64,000 bases of DNA from an uncultured Lewinella sp. (lineage in GTDB: Bacteria; Bacteroidota; Bacteroidia; Chitinophagales; Saprospiraceae): contig CALMYQ010000101.1 in the NCBI GenBank assembly GCA_937873655.1, positions 62,001 through 126,000 of the forward strand, read 5' to 3'. The position numbers were made by a program, and so were the translations under genes. Shown piece by piece: positions 17,163-30,300 of the stretch; within the stretch, counting starts at the first letter, position 1; each line of letters opens with the position of its first letter. Under the pieces are notes generated by a model. It ran no database searches. It was not told the DNA's origin and worked only from the letters and a program-made list of their open reading frames with translations.

Positions 17163-18344
17163 TTATGAGTTACCGGCTTCTTGTTTGCCAGAATGCATCG
17201 AATCGACCATGGATATGATCTTTTTGATGATGAAAATATTTCCTCCGGTTATGAAGTTGATGACAATCGCTGTATCGTATTTGGGCAGGTAAACGGCCTG
17301 AACCCCCCAGTATCCGGTGTGCATGTAGGCATCCGTCCCATAGATATTGATCAGCTCAATCCCCATCCGGTAGTCCTGTTTGGAAGGTTGTTGTCCCTCC
17401 GGGAATTTTGTTTTTTCCAGCATGGTGTCCAGGGTGGAAGGCTGTGAAAAGACCTTGCCGTTGAACAGTTGGTAGTAGAAGCGGGCGATATCGGAAGTGG
17501 TGGAAGCCAGTCCGCCGCCGCCGTACAGGTCGCAGGAAGGGTCCCAGTCGTAGATGTCCGCGTCATTGAGGTATTGATGCGCCCGGTCGGGAATGCCGGG
17601 AGGGGCTTCTTCGAGGGATTCCAGCCAGGTGTTGCTGAGCCCAAGCCGGGAAAAATCAAGTAGGTCCCTTATGCCGAGGGCCAAAGATTTATCCGTGAGC
17701 TTTTCTATGATTTCGCCCAATAGAATATACCCGGTATCCGAATAATGGAATTCCTTACCCGGTGGAGCGTAAGGTCTCCCCCACTCCATCGCGCCTTGCA
17801 GTTGTTCGGTCCGGGTCCACCTGTGCCCGGGGTCATTTTTGACTTTTGTGGCGTATACCTGGCTGCCCAGCGCGTAATCGAATAATCCGGAGGTGTGGGT
17901 CAGCAAATGCCGCACGGTAATGGCCTCCGGCTGATAACCCCCATTCGTCAGAATCCCGGCGTGTTCGGCGGAAATATATTTCGTAATGGGGTCATCCAGC
18001 GAAAGTTTCCCTTCCTCAAAAAGCCGCAATATGGATGCGGCGACAAAGGTTTTTGTTACGCTCGCGATCCGGAACGGCTGCTCAGGCCTCAATTCGGCGC
18101 CCGTTTTGATATCCGAAACACCCGACGCCCCGCTCCAGGAAAGGCCGAGGGCCGGCGATTCCAAATGGACCATCATCCCCTGAATCTGGTCATTGCCGGA
18201 AACAACTTCGTCAATGTATTGCCGGAGGGTTTCCTCCGGGGCCGATCCGCCGTTTTCCACATTCAAGGAATCACGGCAACTGAACAGGGAAACCAGTAAC
18301 ATGCACCCCAGCAACCGGCGGGCGCTTTTAACGATTAATTTCAT
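17163..18344 (-). CDS. Exported SxxK serine hydrolase (class C beta-lactamase / PBP-type), lipoprotein
   Basis: A 393-residue protein. The N-terminus has a short basic start, a hydrophobic stretch and the lipobox-like LFSC (Cys23), so it is probably anchored outside the cytoplasmic membrane. The catalytic motifs are S95VTK98, Y201SD203 and a C-terminal HTG (in YMHTGYWG). The family includes D-peptidases, esterases, class C beta-lactamases, the prodrug peptidase ClbP and the cytosolic PBP-type thioesterases such as SurE. It is embedded in the operon, 49 bp after the giant synthase and 11 bp before the oxygenase. Two roles fit: removal of part of the peptide during or after export (ClbP-like), or chain release/cyclisation, since the assembly line lacks a TE and ends with an epimerase. 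The signal peptide argues for the first. A plain beta-lactam resistance role is less likely here. Confidence 0.85.
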   Translation of the reverse strand: MKLIVKSARRLLGCMLLVSLFSCRDSLNVENGGSAPEETLRQYIDEVVSGNDQIQGMMVHLESPALGLSWSGASGVSDIKTGAELRPEQPFRIASVTKTFVAASILRLFEEGKLSLDDPITKYISAEHAGILTNGGYQPEAITVRHLLTHTSGLFDYALGSQVYATKVKNDPGHRWTRTEQLQGAMEWGRPYAPPGKEFHYSDTGYILLGEIIEKLTDKSLALGIRDLLDFSRLGLSNTWLESLEEAPPGIPDRAHQYLNDADIYDWDPSCDLYGGGGLASTTSDIARFYYQLFNGKVFSQPSTLDTMLEKTKFPEGQQPSKQDYRMGIELINIYGTDAYMHTGYWGVQAVYLPKYDTAIVINFITGGNIFIIKKIISMVDSMHSGKQEAGNS

Positions 18345-18393
18345 AATCCAGGTTGTAAGATGGAATGGAAGAACGGCAGGCGTCCGATCGCGA

Positions 18394-21300
18394 CTATTCC
18401 GCGCGACGTCTGCTTGTTTTTTTAATCAGCGGTTTGTCGTTATAGGGGGCGTCATTCCGGACCGGATCCGTTTCGGGGAGTTGGAAGGAAGACGGTTGTT
18501 GGTCAAAATGCCCGGCCAGATACCGGATACACGCCATAAATCCTTCAAACAGCAGCCTCGTTCTTCTTTCGGTGAAGAGGTCTTTGCTGCTTTCGAATAT
18601 GAATTGCACTCCGCTTTTTGTCTTTACAAAATCAAATTTCAGGTCGTATCTGTTCAGGGTTATGTTGTCGTCAACGGGATTCATGACAATGTCGCCGGCC
18701 AGCTTTTCGTGGGCTTCCGTGTTGATCTCGGCGTTGTGGTAGACCACCCAGACGTCAAAAAGCGGGTTTCTGCCCTCTTCCCTGGTCTCGAGCATGTCAG
18801 CCACCAGTTCGTCAAATGGATAGAGCTGGTGGTCCTGGGCCCCTTCAGCCGCCTTGCCGACGGCATGCAGCAATTCGGAAAAACCGGAATCCGGATCGGC
18901 TTTTGCGTCAATCAGCAAGGTGTTGATGAATAACCCGATCAGGTTCTCCGTGTCCGGATGGACCCGGCCTGAAACGGGGGTGCCGACCACAATTCGCTCC
19001 TGTTTGCAGAGTTTGCTCAGGAAGAACACTACTGCCGTGGTGAAAAACACGAACAGGGTGGATCGCTCGGCTTCCAGGATGCCGGTAATTTGCGCTGTCA
19101 ATTCCACGGGCAATTGGGTCCGGATCTCAATGCCGGCCGACGAACGCAGGCCCGGCCTTGGAAAATCGGTCGGCAGGTTTAACTGGGGTACGCCTTTGGG
19201 GAAACGCCCTTCCCAATACGCCTTCAGGGTGGCCCTTCTGGCAAATAATTCCTGGGTTAGCCAGGCGGTAAAATCTTTGTACTGAACCCGGAGCGGGGGC
19301 AATGCTGCCGGTATACCCGACCGGATTGACCGGTATATTTCCCCGATTTCCCCCACCAAGATATGCATCGACCATTCATCGCTGATAATATGGTGAATGT
19401 TGAAGATCAGCAGGTGTCTGAGGGGAGTGATCCGGATGATTTCCAGGTGGATGAGCGGAGGCCTTGACAGATCAAATTCGAATAACCCATTGGTGTCGGC
19501 CTCCTTCAGGGCCGCATGCTCAGGATCAGCCAGATTGCTGAAATCCCTGAAGGCAACCGGCAGCTGAATGGTCGCCGGATTAACTACCCGGGTCATCACC
19601 TCTCCGTCCACGGCATGAAAAGCCGTCCGCAAACTTTCCTGCCGTTCAAGGAGATGTCCGAAAGCGGCACTCAGGTCCTGGTAATCCAGGGGGCCGTCAA
19701 TGATAAGGGCGCCCCGTAGGTTGTACCGGGTCTTGTCCTCACTCATCTCCTGCAGGATATAAAAGCGCTGCTGCGCCGGAGATGCCGGATAAAAAGCCTG
19801 CTCTTCCCTGACCGGGATCTCCGTGACCGCAGGGAGCTCACGCATGGCATAACGGCAAAGGCCTTCTATGGTCGGATGATTGAATACATCCTTGGGTTTG
19901 ACGGCCAGCCCCAGCTCCTTCTGGATCCGGATGCTTAGTTGCATGGCCAGGATGGAGTCCCCGCCAAGGGTGAAGAAGTTGTCGGTGGCTGAAATCAACC
20001 GGGCCGTCGTTTTTGCAGGATCCCAGGCTTCGAGCGCCCCGATCTCGCCGATCCGGTTGCTGAGCACTTTCTCCCAGATGGCCGTCATGGTCCGTTCCAA
20101 CGGGGTAACGGGTGAGCCGGACCGGACCTCATTGGCCTCCGGCCCGGCAGTTGATCCAGCCTTTTCTGATTCCTTTGAAGGCGTGATTTCCAGGGCGGGA
20201 GCGTCGGATTCAGCTGCGAATCGGGCCAGGATTTCCCGGTAAAGGTTGCCTGCCTGCCGGATATCAGCCCGGTCAATCGAAGCGGTCCGGTAGAAGATGC
20301 CGATATTGGCATGATCGCCCTTATTGTAAACCATAAAGTCAAACGGCGTATCGGTCATGGAGTAGCCTCCGATCCGCGAGGCAACCAACGCGAGGTCATC
20401 AGTTGGGTGGCCGCCAACCGGAAAATCAAAGTAGGCGAACAATACATCAAATGGGTGTTTCGCCCGATGGCCCTTCTCCGGTGCGGTTTTCAGGATCTTC
20501 ACCAGCGACAGGGCGTCAAAACCCGATAGCTCCGCAAGCTTGTCGCTTACCTTCCTGATCAGTGCACGGGGATTTTCAGCCGGGTCCAGATCAACCCCGA
20601 ATGGGACGGAGTTCAAAAAACACCCCAGCACTTTCTCTCCGTCTGCTTCCTCAAGGCGACCGTGGGTCAACAGGCCGAAGCCGGTTTTTTCAAGATTGCC
20701 GGTCCGGCTCAATAACCGGCAGAAGGCTGCCAGGTACACCGCTTTCAAACCGGCCCCGGACCTGGCGGCGATCTGCCGGACTGCCTGGTGCAGCGATTTC
20801 GGGATACTGAAGGCGTAATAGTCGCAGCCTTCTCTTTCCGCGTCGCTGCCGGTTTTGGCAAAAGGTGCGGGAGACGAGCGGAAACCGGCCATTTCCCCGG
20901 CCCAGAAGTCGAAATAAGTTTTATCCGAAGCAATCCGGCGCTGATGAAAGACATAATCCCGGTACAGGGATGCCGGCGTCGGTGAAGTTTCCTCTCCAAG
21001 ATAGGCCCGCCGGAGCTCGGCCAGGAACGCGTGGTTGCTCCATCCGTCCAGAATGGCATGGTGGAAAGACCAGGCCACGCCGAATTCCGAAGGAGCGACC
21101 TGGAATACGGTCATCCTGAACAGTCCGGGCTGCGACAGGTCGAAGGGCAGTTCCCGGCGTTCTCGTTCCAGGTATTCCAGGATATGTTTGTTCCGGGCGC
21201 CGGAATCCAGGTGCTGATAATCCTCAAAATGGATTTTGGATGGGATATCGACCGAATGGTGTACCATCTGGAGCGGCATCGAAAAATCGGACAGATGGAA

Positions 21301-24300
21301 ACTGGTCCGGAGGATCGGATGCCGCCGGACCAAAATGCCGAGGGATTCCTTCAGCCGGTCGAGATCAAGGGTTTTGGTCCTGAATTGGAAAAACGTTTGT
21401 TGGTGGTAGAGCCGATCCTCGTTCTCTTCCTGATAATGGTAGATCATTCCGAGTTGAATATCGCTCATAGGGTAATAATCCTCCCAATCCCCGGCTTTCA
21501 GGCCGGTCAAGGCGGGATCAATTGCCTCAAGGTTCTGCCTGAATAAGTCGATATCCAGGCCCGGGTCGTTATGGCGGTATTCTTCCGTGGTAATTTCCGT
21601 CTGGAAAAAGATGGCAAGTTGCTCAATGGTCTGGTACCGGAATACGGTCCGGGCCCGGAGTTTTAATCCAAGGGTGTCCCGGATCAGGGCCACCAGGCGG
21701 ATTACCTTGATCGAATCTCCGCCGACAGCAAAAAATTTTTCTTCGATTCCGAACCGGTCATGCCCGAGCAATTCTTTCCAGATGGCCGCGATCCGGCGCT
21801 GGAGGTCGGTTTCCGGGCGCCTGAATTCACCGCCGGGCCGGGCCAAAACGGGAAGCGCAAGGAGGGCCTTTCTGTCGATTTTGCCGTTGCTGTTCAATGG
21901 AAAGCGTTCCAGAATCCGGATCTCGCCGGGGATCATGTATTCGGGGAGTTTTTGGCGCAGGTGATCCCTCAGGTCGTCTGGTGCGACAGGGTCGTTAGTC
22001 AGAACGAATGCCGCCAAGGCGGGCGCCGTATCTTTCCGGAGCAGGACGATGGCTTCTCCGACCTTTTTATGGCTTCTTAAGGCCAGCTCAACCTCTTTTA
22101 ATTCTATCCGGAACCCGTTCAATTTGACCTGGTCATCCATTCTTCCCCGAAAAACCACATGGCCGTCCTCCAGCATGCAGACGAGATCGCCCGTTCTGTA
22201 TAATTTTCCAGTCGCCTCATCTTCAAAAGGATTGTCGATGAATTTTTGACCGGTAAGCTCCGGCCGGTTCCAATATCCGGCTGCAATGCCTTTTCCTCCG
22301 ATCCACAATTCGCCCGGCACGCCTGCACCGCAAATTTTGCCCTGCTCGTCGACAATATAACACACCGTATGGCCGAAGGGCTTGCCGATGGGCGCCGAAT
22401 CGTATGCCTGGGTCAGGTCCACCGGAAACACCAATTTCCCGATGGTAGCTTCTGTGGGGCCGTAATGGTTGAATACCTGGATCTCCTTACCGGAGGCCTG
22501 CCTGATCTTCCGGAGGATATCACCGGTAAGCTCCTCCCCGCCAAAAATGATCGCTTTGCCGGGCAGCAAAATTCGTTGCCCGAACTCCAGCGCCTTCCAG
22601 TGAGCAGGAACGATCTTTATGCAGTCGATCTCGTGTTTCCTGAAATAATCGTGCAGGAAAGGCGGATCGCTGAGGTTATCTTTAGAGAACAGGTGGATTG
22701 CTCCGCCGGTGATCAAGGAGCCGAACAGGACCGTATTGCCGAGATCTGCCGTCATGGTCGACATCAACCCGAAGGACCTCCAACGCCGGATGTTGATTGC
22801 CGAATCCAGCCCGGAAAGGTAATCTGCGAGGTTGCCATGCGTGATCATTACTCCTTTGGGGGTTCCGGTCGAACCGGAGGTGTAAATGACGTAGGCGAGG
22901 TCTTCCGGATGAAAGACCTGCTGGGGCCGCGTCGGGGATTCCTGCGATATGACCGGCCATTCAGCCCGGATATCGATGATCCTGATTGGCCGGCCGGCGG
23001 GTACTTTGCCCAAAATATCCGGCCGGTCGGTGATGATTATCCCGGCGCCCGTATCCTGGACAATGCTGCGCATTCTTTCCGGGGGCAAAGCGGGATCCAA
23101 GGGCACATAAGCGCCTCCTGCCTTTAAAACGGCCAGGATGGCAACAACTGCGCTGCCAGGTGAATCTTCCAACAGGAGGAGTGCAAAATCGTTTTTGCGA
23201 AGTCCGTTCCGCATCAGGAAATGCGCCAGCCGGTTGGCGTCGCGGTGGAGTTCCCGGAAAGTCCGGGTTCCGGGTTCGGAAACAACAGCCACCTGATCCG
23301 GTTTTTGTCCGGCCTGGGCCTCCAGCATTTCCATAAGGGCAGGGCCGTTTGGCACAAGGCTCGACAGGCGGGAAACAGCCGGCATTTTAACGGCATTCGT
23401 TTTCCCGGTGGATTGCAGGCTTTCAAGCGGTCTTTCCGGATCCACCAGGCATTCTGCCATCAACCGGTCGAAACGGTCAGCGATCGCTTTGACCGAATCC
23501 GGCCTGAATAAAACAGGATCATAAATGATCTCAAGGGTGATCCTGCCGTCATGCTCGCTGAAATTGAAGGAAAGGTCGTATTTTCCGGTCAGTGGGGCCG
23601 TTTTTAGCGGTTGAATGCTGAGGTTTTCCAGCCTGAGGTCATCTTCGGGCCGGTTGTTCCAGGAAATATATACATCGAAAAGGGGCGAGGATGCCAGGTC
23701 CCGGTCAGGCGCAGCCTCTTTTACCATCAGGTGAAATGGATAATCCTGGTGGCTTAAGCCGTCCAGAAGGATTTCCCTGGTCCGGCAGGCCAATGACCGG
23801 AAGCCCTGATCCCGGTCAACATCGATGCGCAGCGGCAGCAGATTGATATAATAACCGACCTGGTCTTGCAATTCTTTCAGATTTCTGCCCAGTACGGAGG
23901 TGCCGAGCATTACCGGGTCACCCTCCTGAGCATACGGCGACAACAAGGCTGCTGTTCCGGCTGCAAGCAACATGAACGGCGTGAGGCCTTCAGTTTGGCA
24001 AAACGCGTAAATGCCGGCTGATCTTTGCCGGTCAAAATCCAGGGCATAGGCTGAGCCCCGGTAGGATTTTTCTGTGGGTTTTTCAGGGATGTCGACCGGT
24101 AAAGCCAATCGCGGGCTTTTACCCGACAACCGGTCTTTCCAGTACGCTCTGTGAGACTCCGCCAGCCCCTCCTCTATTTCAAGACGTTGCCGCAAGGCGA
24201 AATCCTTGTACTGCCTTTCCGGCTCAGGCAACCCCGGCTCTTCATTGTGCAAATAAGCGTTGTAGAACCGGATCAGCTCGCCGGTGATCACATCCAGAGA

Positions 24301-27300
24301 CCACTCATCTGCAATAATGTGATGCAAATTGAAAAAGAGCAAATGGGCATCCTGCCCAGTCTTGATTACCCCGGCCCGGAACAGGGGCTCACTGGCCAGG
24401 TCAAAAGCATAAAGCTGTTCCCGCTTAATGATTTCAGACACCTCCTTGTCAATTTCCCGTCCGTTGGTCAGGTCGTCGCACAAAACTTCAAAGCCGGAGG
24501 ATCCGGCATCGCGGATGACCTGGATGAGTTTGCCGGATTTGAGTTCAAAGTTGGTTCGGAGACTTTCGTGTCTTTCAACAATGCGGTTGAGGCTTTTGGT
24601 CAATCCTTCGGCGTTGAGCGGGCCGAGCAGCTCAAAGGCCCCGAAAATATTGAATGCGGGCAGGTCTTCCTCTATCTGGAGGAGGGTCCAAAGCCGCTCC
24701 TGCGCCAGGGATGCCGGATAATCGGCCGGGCGCGGGTCTGACGCCGTAAAAGCGGGAGCAGATGGTTTTTTAACTCCCCCGATCCATTCGGCCAGGGTGC
24801 TGATCCTGGGATGGGCAACCAGGTCCCGGAACGTAACCGGTATTCCGAATTCGGATTCCAGGTTCAGGCAGATCTGTATGCCTTTCAGGGATTGACCGCC
24901 GATCTCAAAGAAATGATGTTCCCGGTCGATTGCTTCGAGCCCCAGAACGGATTTCCAAACGGCAAGAACGCGGTTTTCCGTGGCGTTAACCGGTCCGTTG
25001 GGTTCCGGTTTGTTTTCTACCGGCAGATTCCCTTGCCGGACCAGGGCTTTCCTGTCGATTTTTCCGCTGCCGGTTCTGGGAAAACTGTCCATGACAATAA
25101 AGGCCGAAGGGACCATGTAGGCCGGAAGCTGACTGTTCAGAAAGGATTTCAGTTCAGCAGGCGTTACGTCCGATTCCGACAAGATATACCCCGCCAGGAA
25201 CGGCGATTCGCCTTCTTTCAACAGGACAACGGCTTCCTGGACCTTTTCGTGCCTGACCAATGCGGTTTCAATTTCACCGAGTTCGATCCGGAATCCCCTC
25301 AATTTGATCTGGTGGTCCTTCCGACCCATATAGATCATATTTCCGTCGGGCTCCAATTTCCCCACATCGCCTGTCAGGTACAGTTTCTCACCCGGCCGGT
25401 ATGGATGGTCGATGAATACCCTGTCCGTGAGTTCCGGCGCATTGTAGTATCCGGAGGAAAGGCCGGCGCCTCCTATGGCAATTTCGCCCTGGACGCCCAG
25501 CGGACATAACCTGCGGTACCGGTCCAAAACCAGCAATTCGGAATTGTAGACGGGTACGCCGATAGGGATCGTCGCATCCCCGGGACGGGTAAGGTATATG
25601 CTGGCATATACGGTTGCTTCGGTAGGACCGTAGAGGTTGTAGAGCAAAACCGGCCACATGCTGTGGTGCATGGCTGCAACCTGGGGCTTGAGCGCCTCCC
25701 CGGCTGCAATTATGCGTTTTAACGGAACCGCTGTGTTTGTCTTCTGCCGTGAAACAAAATCCTGGTACACCACCAGGGCGCTGGGAACATAACTGATCGA
25801 GGTGACGCCCTTTTCAATCATATACCGGTGCAACCCTTCCATGTCGTACCAAAACCGCTTGGGACAGCACACAAGCCTGGCGCCGAAGCAGAGGGTGAGG
25901 AAAAACTCCCAGACCGATACATCGAAGGTAAAGCTGGTTTTCTGAAGTACGATGTCATTGCGATCGAACCCAAGGGTCTCCCACATCCAGTTGATGGTGT
26001 TAAAAACGTTCCGGTGGCTTATCGCAACCCCTTTCGGAACGCCGGTGGACCCGGAGGTGAAAATGATGTAAGCGAGATCTTCACCCGTCAAACCGACCGG
26101 TTCCATTTCACCGGATAAAGCCTCACCAAGCCCGGCATCGTTTATTCCGGGAATTACCGTGACCTCCAGCGTGTTCAGGCAAGCATGGCGATCTGAATCC
26201 GACAGCACGGCAACGGGCCGGCAGGCATCGCAGATTTGCCGCACCCTTTCCTCGGGGTATTCCGGGTCAACGGGGACATATCCTCCGCCTGCCTTCAGAA
26301 TGGCCATCAGGCCTGCCGTCATCCGGTAGCCCGGCTCGGCGGCAATGATGACGCGATCGCCTTTCCGGACCCCTTTCTTCAACCTCAGGAAATGAGCAAG
26401 CTGGTCAGTATAGCGGTCGAATTCGGCATAGGTGATGCGAATCGCCTCTTCTTCAACGGCAATTCGATCCTCCATTTCAGCCGCCATGCGGGAGAACAAC
26501 CCAGGAAGACTGACGTTTTCAGGTATATCCGCGTATTTGCCGTGGAATTTTTCCAGCAGCAAAATCTTCTCCTCTTCCTTCAGGTAATCATGCTGCCAAA
26601 GCGGCTTTTGAGGATCCGCCAGGCATAATTCGAGCAATCTCCCAAAATGGCCCAATAGTCTTGAGATCTTTTCAGGCCCGAAAAGGCGGGTATCGTATTC
26701 TATCTCCAGGGTGATATCGCCTGCATTGGATTCTTCAAAATTGAAGGATAAATCGTATTTACTCGTCGTCTGCGGGGTGGGAAGCCTGCTTGCCGACAGC
26801 CCTTCCAAGGACAGCTCTGCCTGCAGGTTGTCATTGAGGGAAATATAAACATCAAAAAGCGGGGAATAACTTGGGTCGCGTTCCTTTTCAAATTCCTCCA
26901 CGAGGAGGTCAAACGGATAATCCTGATGCGCCAACGCACCCAGGAGTGTCTCCCTGGAATAGGACAACAGGGATTCGAATCCGGTCTGGTCATCGACATC
27001 CATCACCAGCAAGACCAGGTTCACAAAAAATCCGACCTGGTTTTCCAGTTCACGGTGATGCCGTCCAAGTACGGGCGCGCCCATGGTGATTCTAGCACTG
27101 TGGGTATAGCGATTCAGCAAAGCAGCAACCCCTGCGGCCAGGATCATGAAAGGCGTTATGCGGTTTTCCTTCCCGCAGGTATAGAGCTTTTCACACAGTC
27201 CCCGGTCAAGGGCCAGGGTGGCGACCGCCCCATCATACGTTCTGCCGGACGGGCGGACAAGACAATCAGTGGGCAGATTCAGGCGCGGAATGCCTTCGTC

Positions 27301-30300
27301 CAGTCTGGACGCCCAGTACCTGCGATGCGGCTCCAGCGCACCCGAATTGATTTCCCTGCGTTGCCGGGCGGCAAAATCCTTGTATTGCCATTCCAGCGGG
27401 GCAAGCGGGTTATTGCCGCCGGCAACCGATGCATTGTACAGGACGCTCAATTCGTTCAACATCAGATTGAGCGACCAGGCATCCGCTGCGATATGGTGTA
27501 TATTGAAATAAAGGATATGCTTTTCAGCGCCAAGCCTGATGACACCAGCTACAAACAAGGGACCATCGGCCAGATCAAACCTCCTGCGCTCTTCGGTTGC
27601 CAGGTGATGACCAAGTTCTTCCGCCTGGGCAGCATGGCCTGCAAGGTCCAGAACGGTCAGCTTGAAGTAAATAGCTGAAACCGGACGGATCTGTTGGATG
27701 AGCCGGCCTTCCTTCAGGGCAAAGGTGGTTCTCAGGCTTTCATGGCGAACCAGCAAGGCATTCAGGCTTTGTTCCAGGGCCGGGAAATTCAATGCTCCCT
27801 CCAGCTGGAATGCGCCAAACAGGTTGTAATGACTGCCTTCTTCGATCTTATCCAGGGTCCAGAGTCGCTGTTGGGCAGGCGACACCAGTAAATCCGGTTC
27901 CGCAGCCGGTGCGGCGGCATTCCCGCTTTCTGCCTGCTCCGCGCGGTTTTTGATGAGGCTCGTCAACTCGCGGATGGTCGGGTATTCTATCAACTCGGCC
28001 AGGCCGATCTCCCCGCCCAATTTTTCCTTGATGCGAAAGCAGACCTGCATGCCCTTGAGCGAGTGTCCGCCGATTTCGAAAAATACCTGATCCGGTTGGA
28101 TATGATCAAGGCCGAGCACCTCTTTCCAGATGTCCGTAATCTGCTGCTCGATCAGGTCGTCCGTTGTCAATCCGCTTCCTGTTGTATGGGCCGGGGTTGC
28201 CGCAAGCGCCGGCCCTTGTTTCTCCGGAGAAAGGAGATCCGTAAGGACAGGAATATGGTCGACCCGGTAAATTTTCTCTGGAATAAAGCCTGCAGGAAGC
28301 TGTTTTTTCAAAAATGAACGCAGCTTTTCAACCGGCAAGTCATCACTTTGGTGGGGGCTGCCGTTGGATTTGTGTCCGGGCGCCTTTTTTCGAACGCTGT
28401 AAAAGGCAACCGGCTGGTTTTGCGCCTCGTCTGCACCGGACCAGACTACGATTGCGTTTCGCACCCCGGGATGGTCGAGTATGCTGTTTTTTATTTCCTG
28501 CAAATTTATCTGAAGGCCGTCGGCTGCGAACTGGTTTTGTTGCTCACCCAGGTATTGAAGCATGCCGCCGGAAGTCCATTTTGCCAATATTCCGGTAAGT
28601 ACAAAGGCATTTTTGGCATTTTCATTTGTGTTTTCGGCAGGAAGCCATGGACCGGTAACGGCCAATTCTCCCCGGATCCCGGCGGGCAGGATGTTCAAAT
28701 CCCGGTCTACCACCTTAAGGCGTCTGCAGGCGGAGGAGTCGGCTATGGAGATCCAATCCGCTGACAGGTCCGTGTCAGCCAAATTCCGGAGGGTTATGCT
28801 GCCAAAAACCTCAGGACTATCCAGCCCATATGACAATTGTATCACCTCCGTTTGGAGGAGTGAACGGACATGCTCTTTTCCGGGAGGTTCGCCCCATATC
28901 ACCACCCGTTTTACGGATGGACAAAGGCTAATATCCAGGCTGGGGAGAAAAACGGAGGGCAGGCTTAATCCTGTAATTTGATGTTCTGCGATCAATTTTT
29001 CGAGAGATCCGGGGCTCAGGGCGGCCCGGTCCGGAAAAAAGACTCCCATTCCGGCTGCAAGCACGCTGCAGGTTTCATAAATCGCCCGATTCATTCTGCC
29101 CGAGGGTGAAATGAGGAAAAGGGATTGTTCCTCAGTGCCGCCGACCCCGATAAAATTTGTTGCGGACCTGGACAGCATATGGTGGCTAACTGTCCTGAAT
29201 GACCGTTCTTTGCCCCGCTGACGATTCAAGGTCATTAAGGCGGGCTTGTCCGGGTGAACGGAGCGCAAGGGCGTACCACCGGATTTGGGAAGGTTTTCGA
29301 CCTGAGTGTTCAGAGCGATCAGCCTCAAGCCCGGGTTTTGGGAAATTTGAGCGAACCGGGCGCTGTGCAAAAGCAAACAATGGGGTTTTGCCTTGTCAAG
29401 CAAAAACGCGAGGTCCGCCTCAGCAAGGCTGTTATCCACCGGTAAAAACACACCCCCTGCTTTCCAAACGCCCAACATGGCCACCGCCCATTCCGGAGAG
29501 GGGTCGTAAATTGCGGCGACAACGCCGTTTTCAGGCAGCTCAAAGCGTTGGATGAGGAGCCTGGCAAAACTATCGGATCTTTCTTCCAAATCCAGGAAAG
29601 TCAATGACCGCTCCACGGATACCAGCGCCCGGCGCTGCCCGGCAGGGCCTGCTGATTTTTTGTCGATAAGCTGCAGAAGCGGTTGAACTGGTTCATCTGC
29701 AATTACTTCCCGGTCGGCCCCGGTCTTTTTGACGGAGATGTTTCCAAGGTCAAACAGGTTCACATCCTTGAGCGGCAATTCAGGTTCCGCAGCCAGCCGG
29801 ATAAGCGCTTCTTTGTACAATGCTAAAAACTGCCGGACAAAATCTTCTTCCAGGTACGCCGTTCTGTAATCACACTCAATTTGAAGTTCATCGCCGATGA
29901 TCGACAGGTCGAATACCAAATCGAACTGCGTATTCAGGACCGGAGAAAAGTCAAGTTCCGTTTCTAATCCCGGGATCTCCGGCAATTGTATATTGGCATC
30001 CAGGTTGAAGGAGATCCGGAGGGTATTTCCGCCGGCGGTTCCGGTTTCTTCCTGGTAGCTGGCAAACGTTCCCGTTTGGTGTTCATAACTTTCAGGCAAA
30101 GCATTTTTTACCCGCTGCAGGTACGATAGCCACCCCGATTCGGGATCCAGTTCGTTCAGGACGGGCAGCATATCGGCACAAGACCCTACCATGAATTGCT
30201 CGGTGTCCATGGCCCGGCCGGCTGTAGGTACGCCGATCAGAAACTGCCTTTCTCCTCCCAGGCGATAGATCAGGAAAGTAAAAGCGCCGTAGAGCGTCAT

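Noticed and set aside
19833..21501. Frameshift that hides an A domain in the C-T module
   Set aside because: Only about 70 residues separate the C and T domains and the reading frame is uninterrupted, so there is no room for an A domain.
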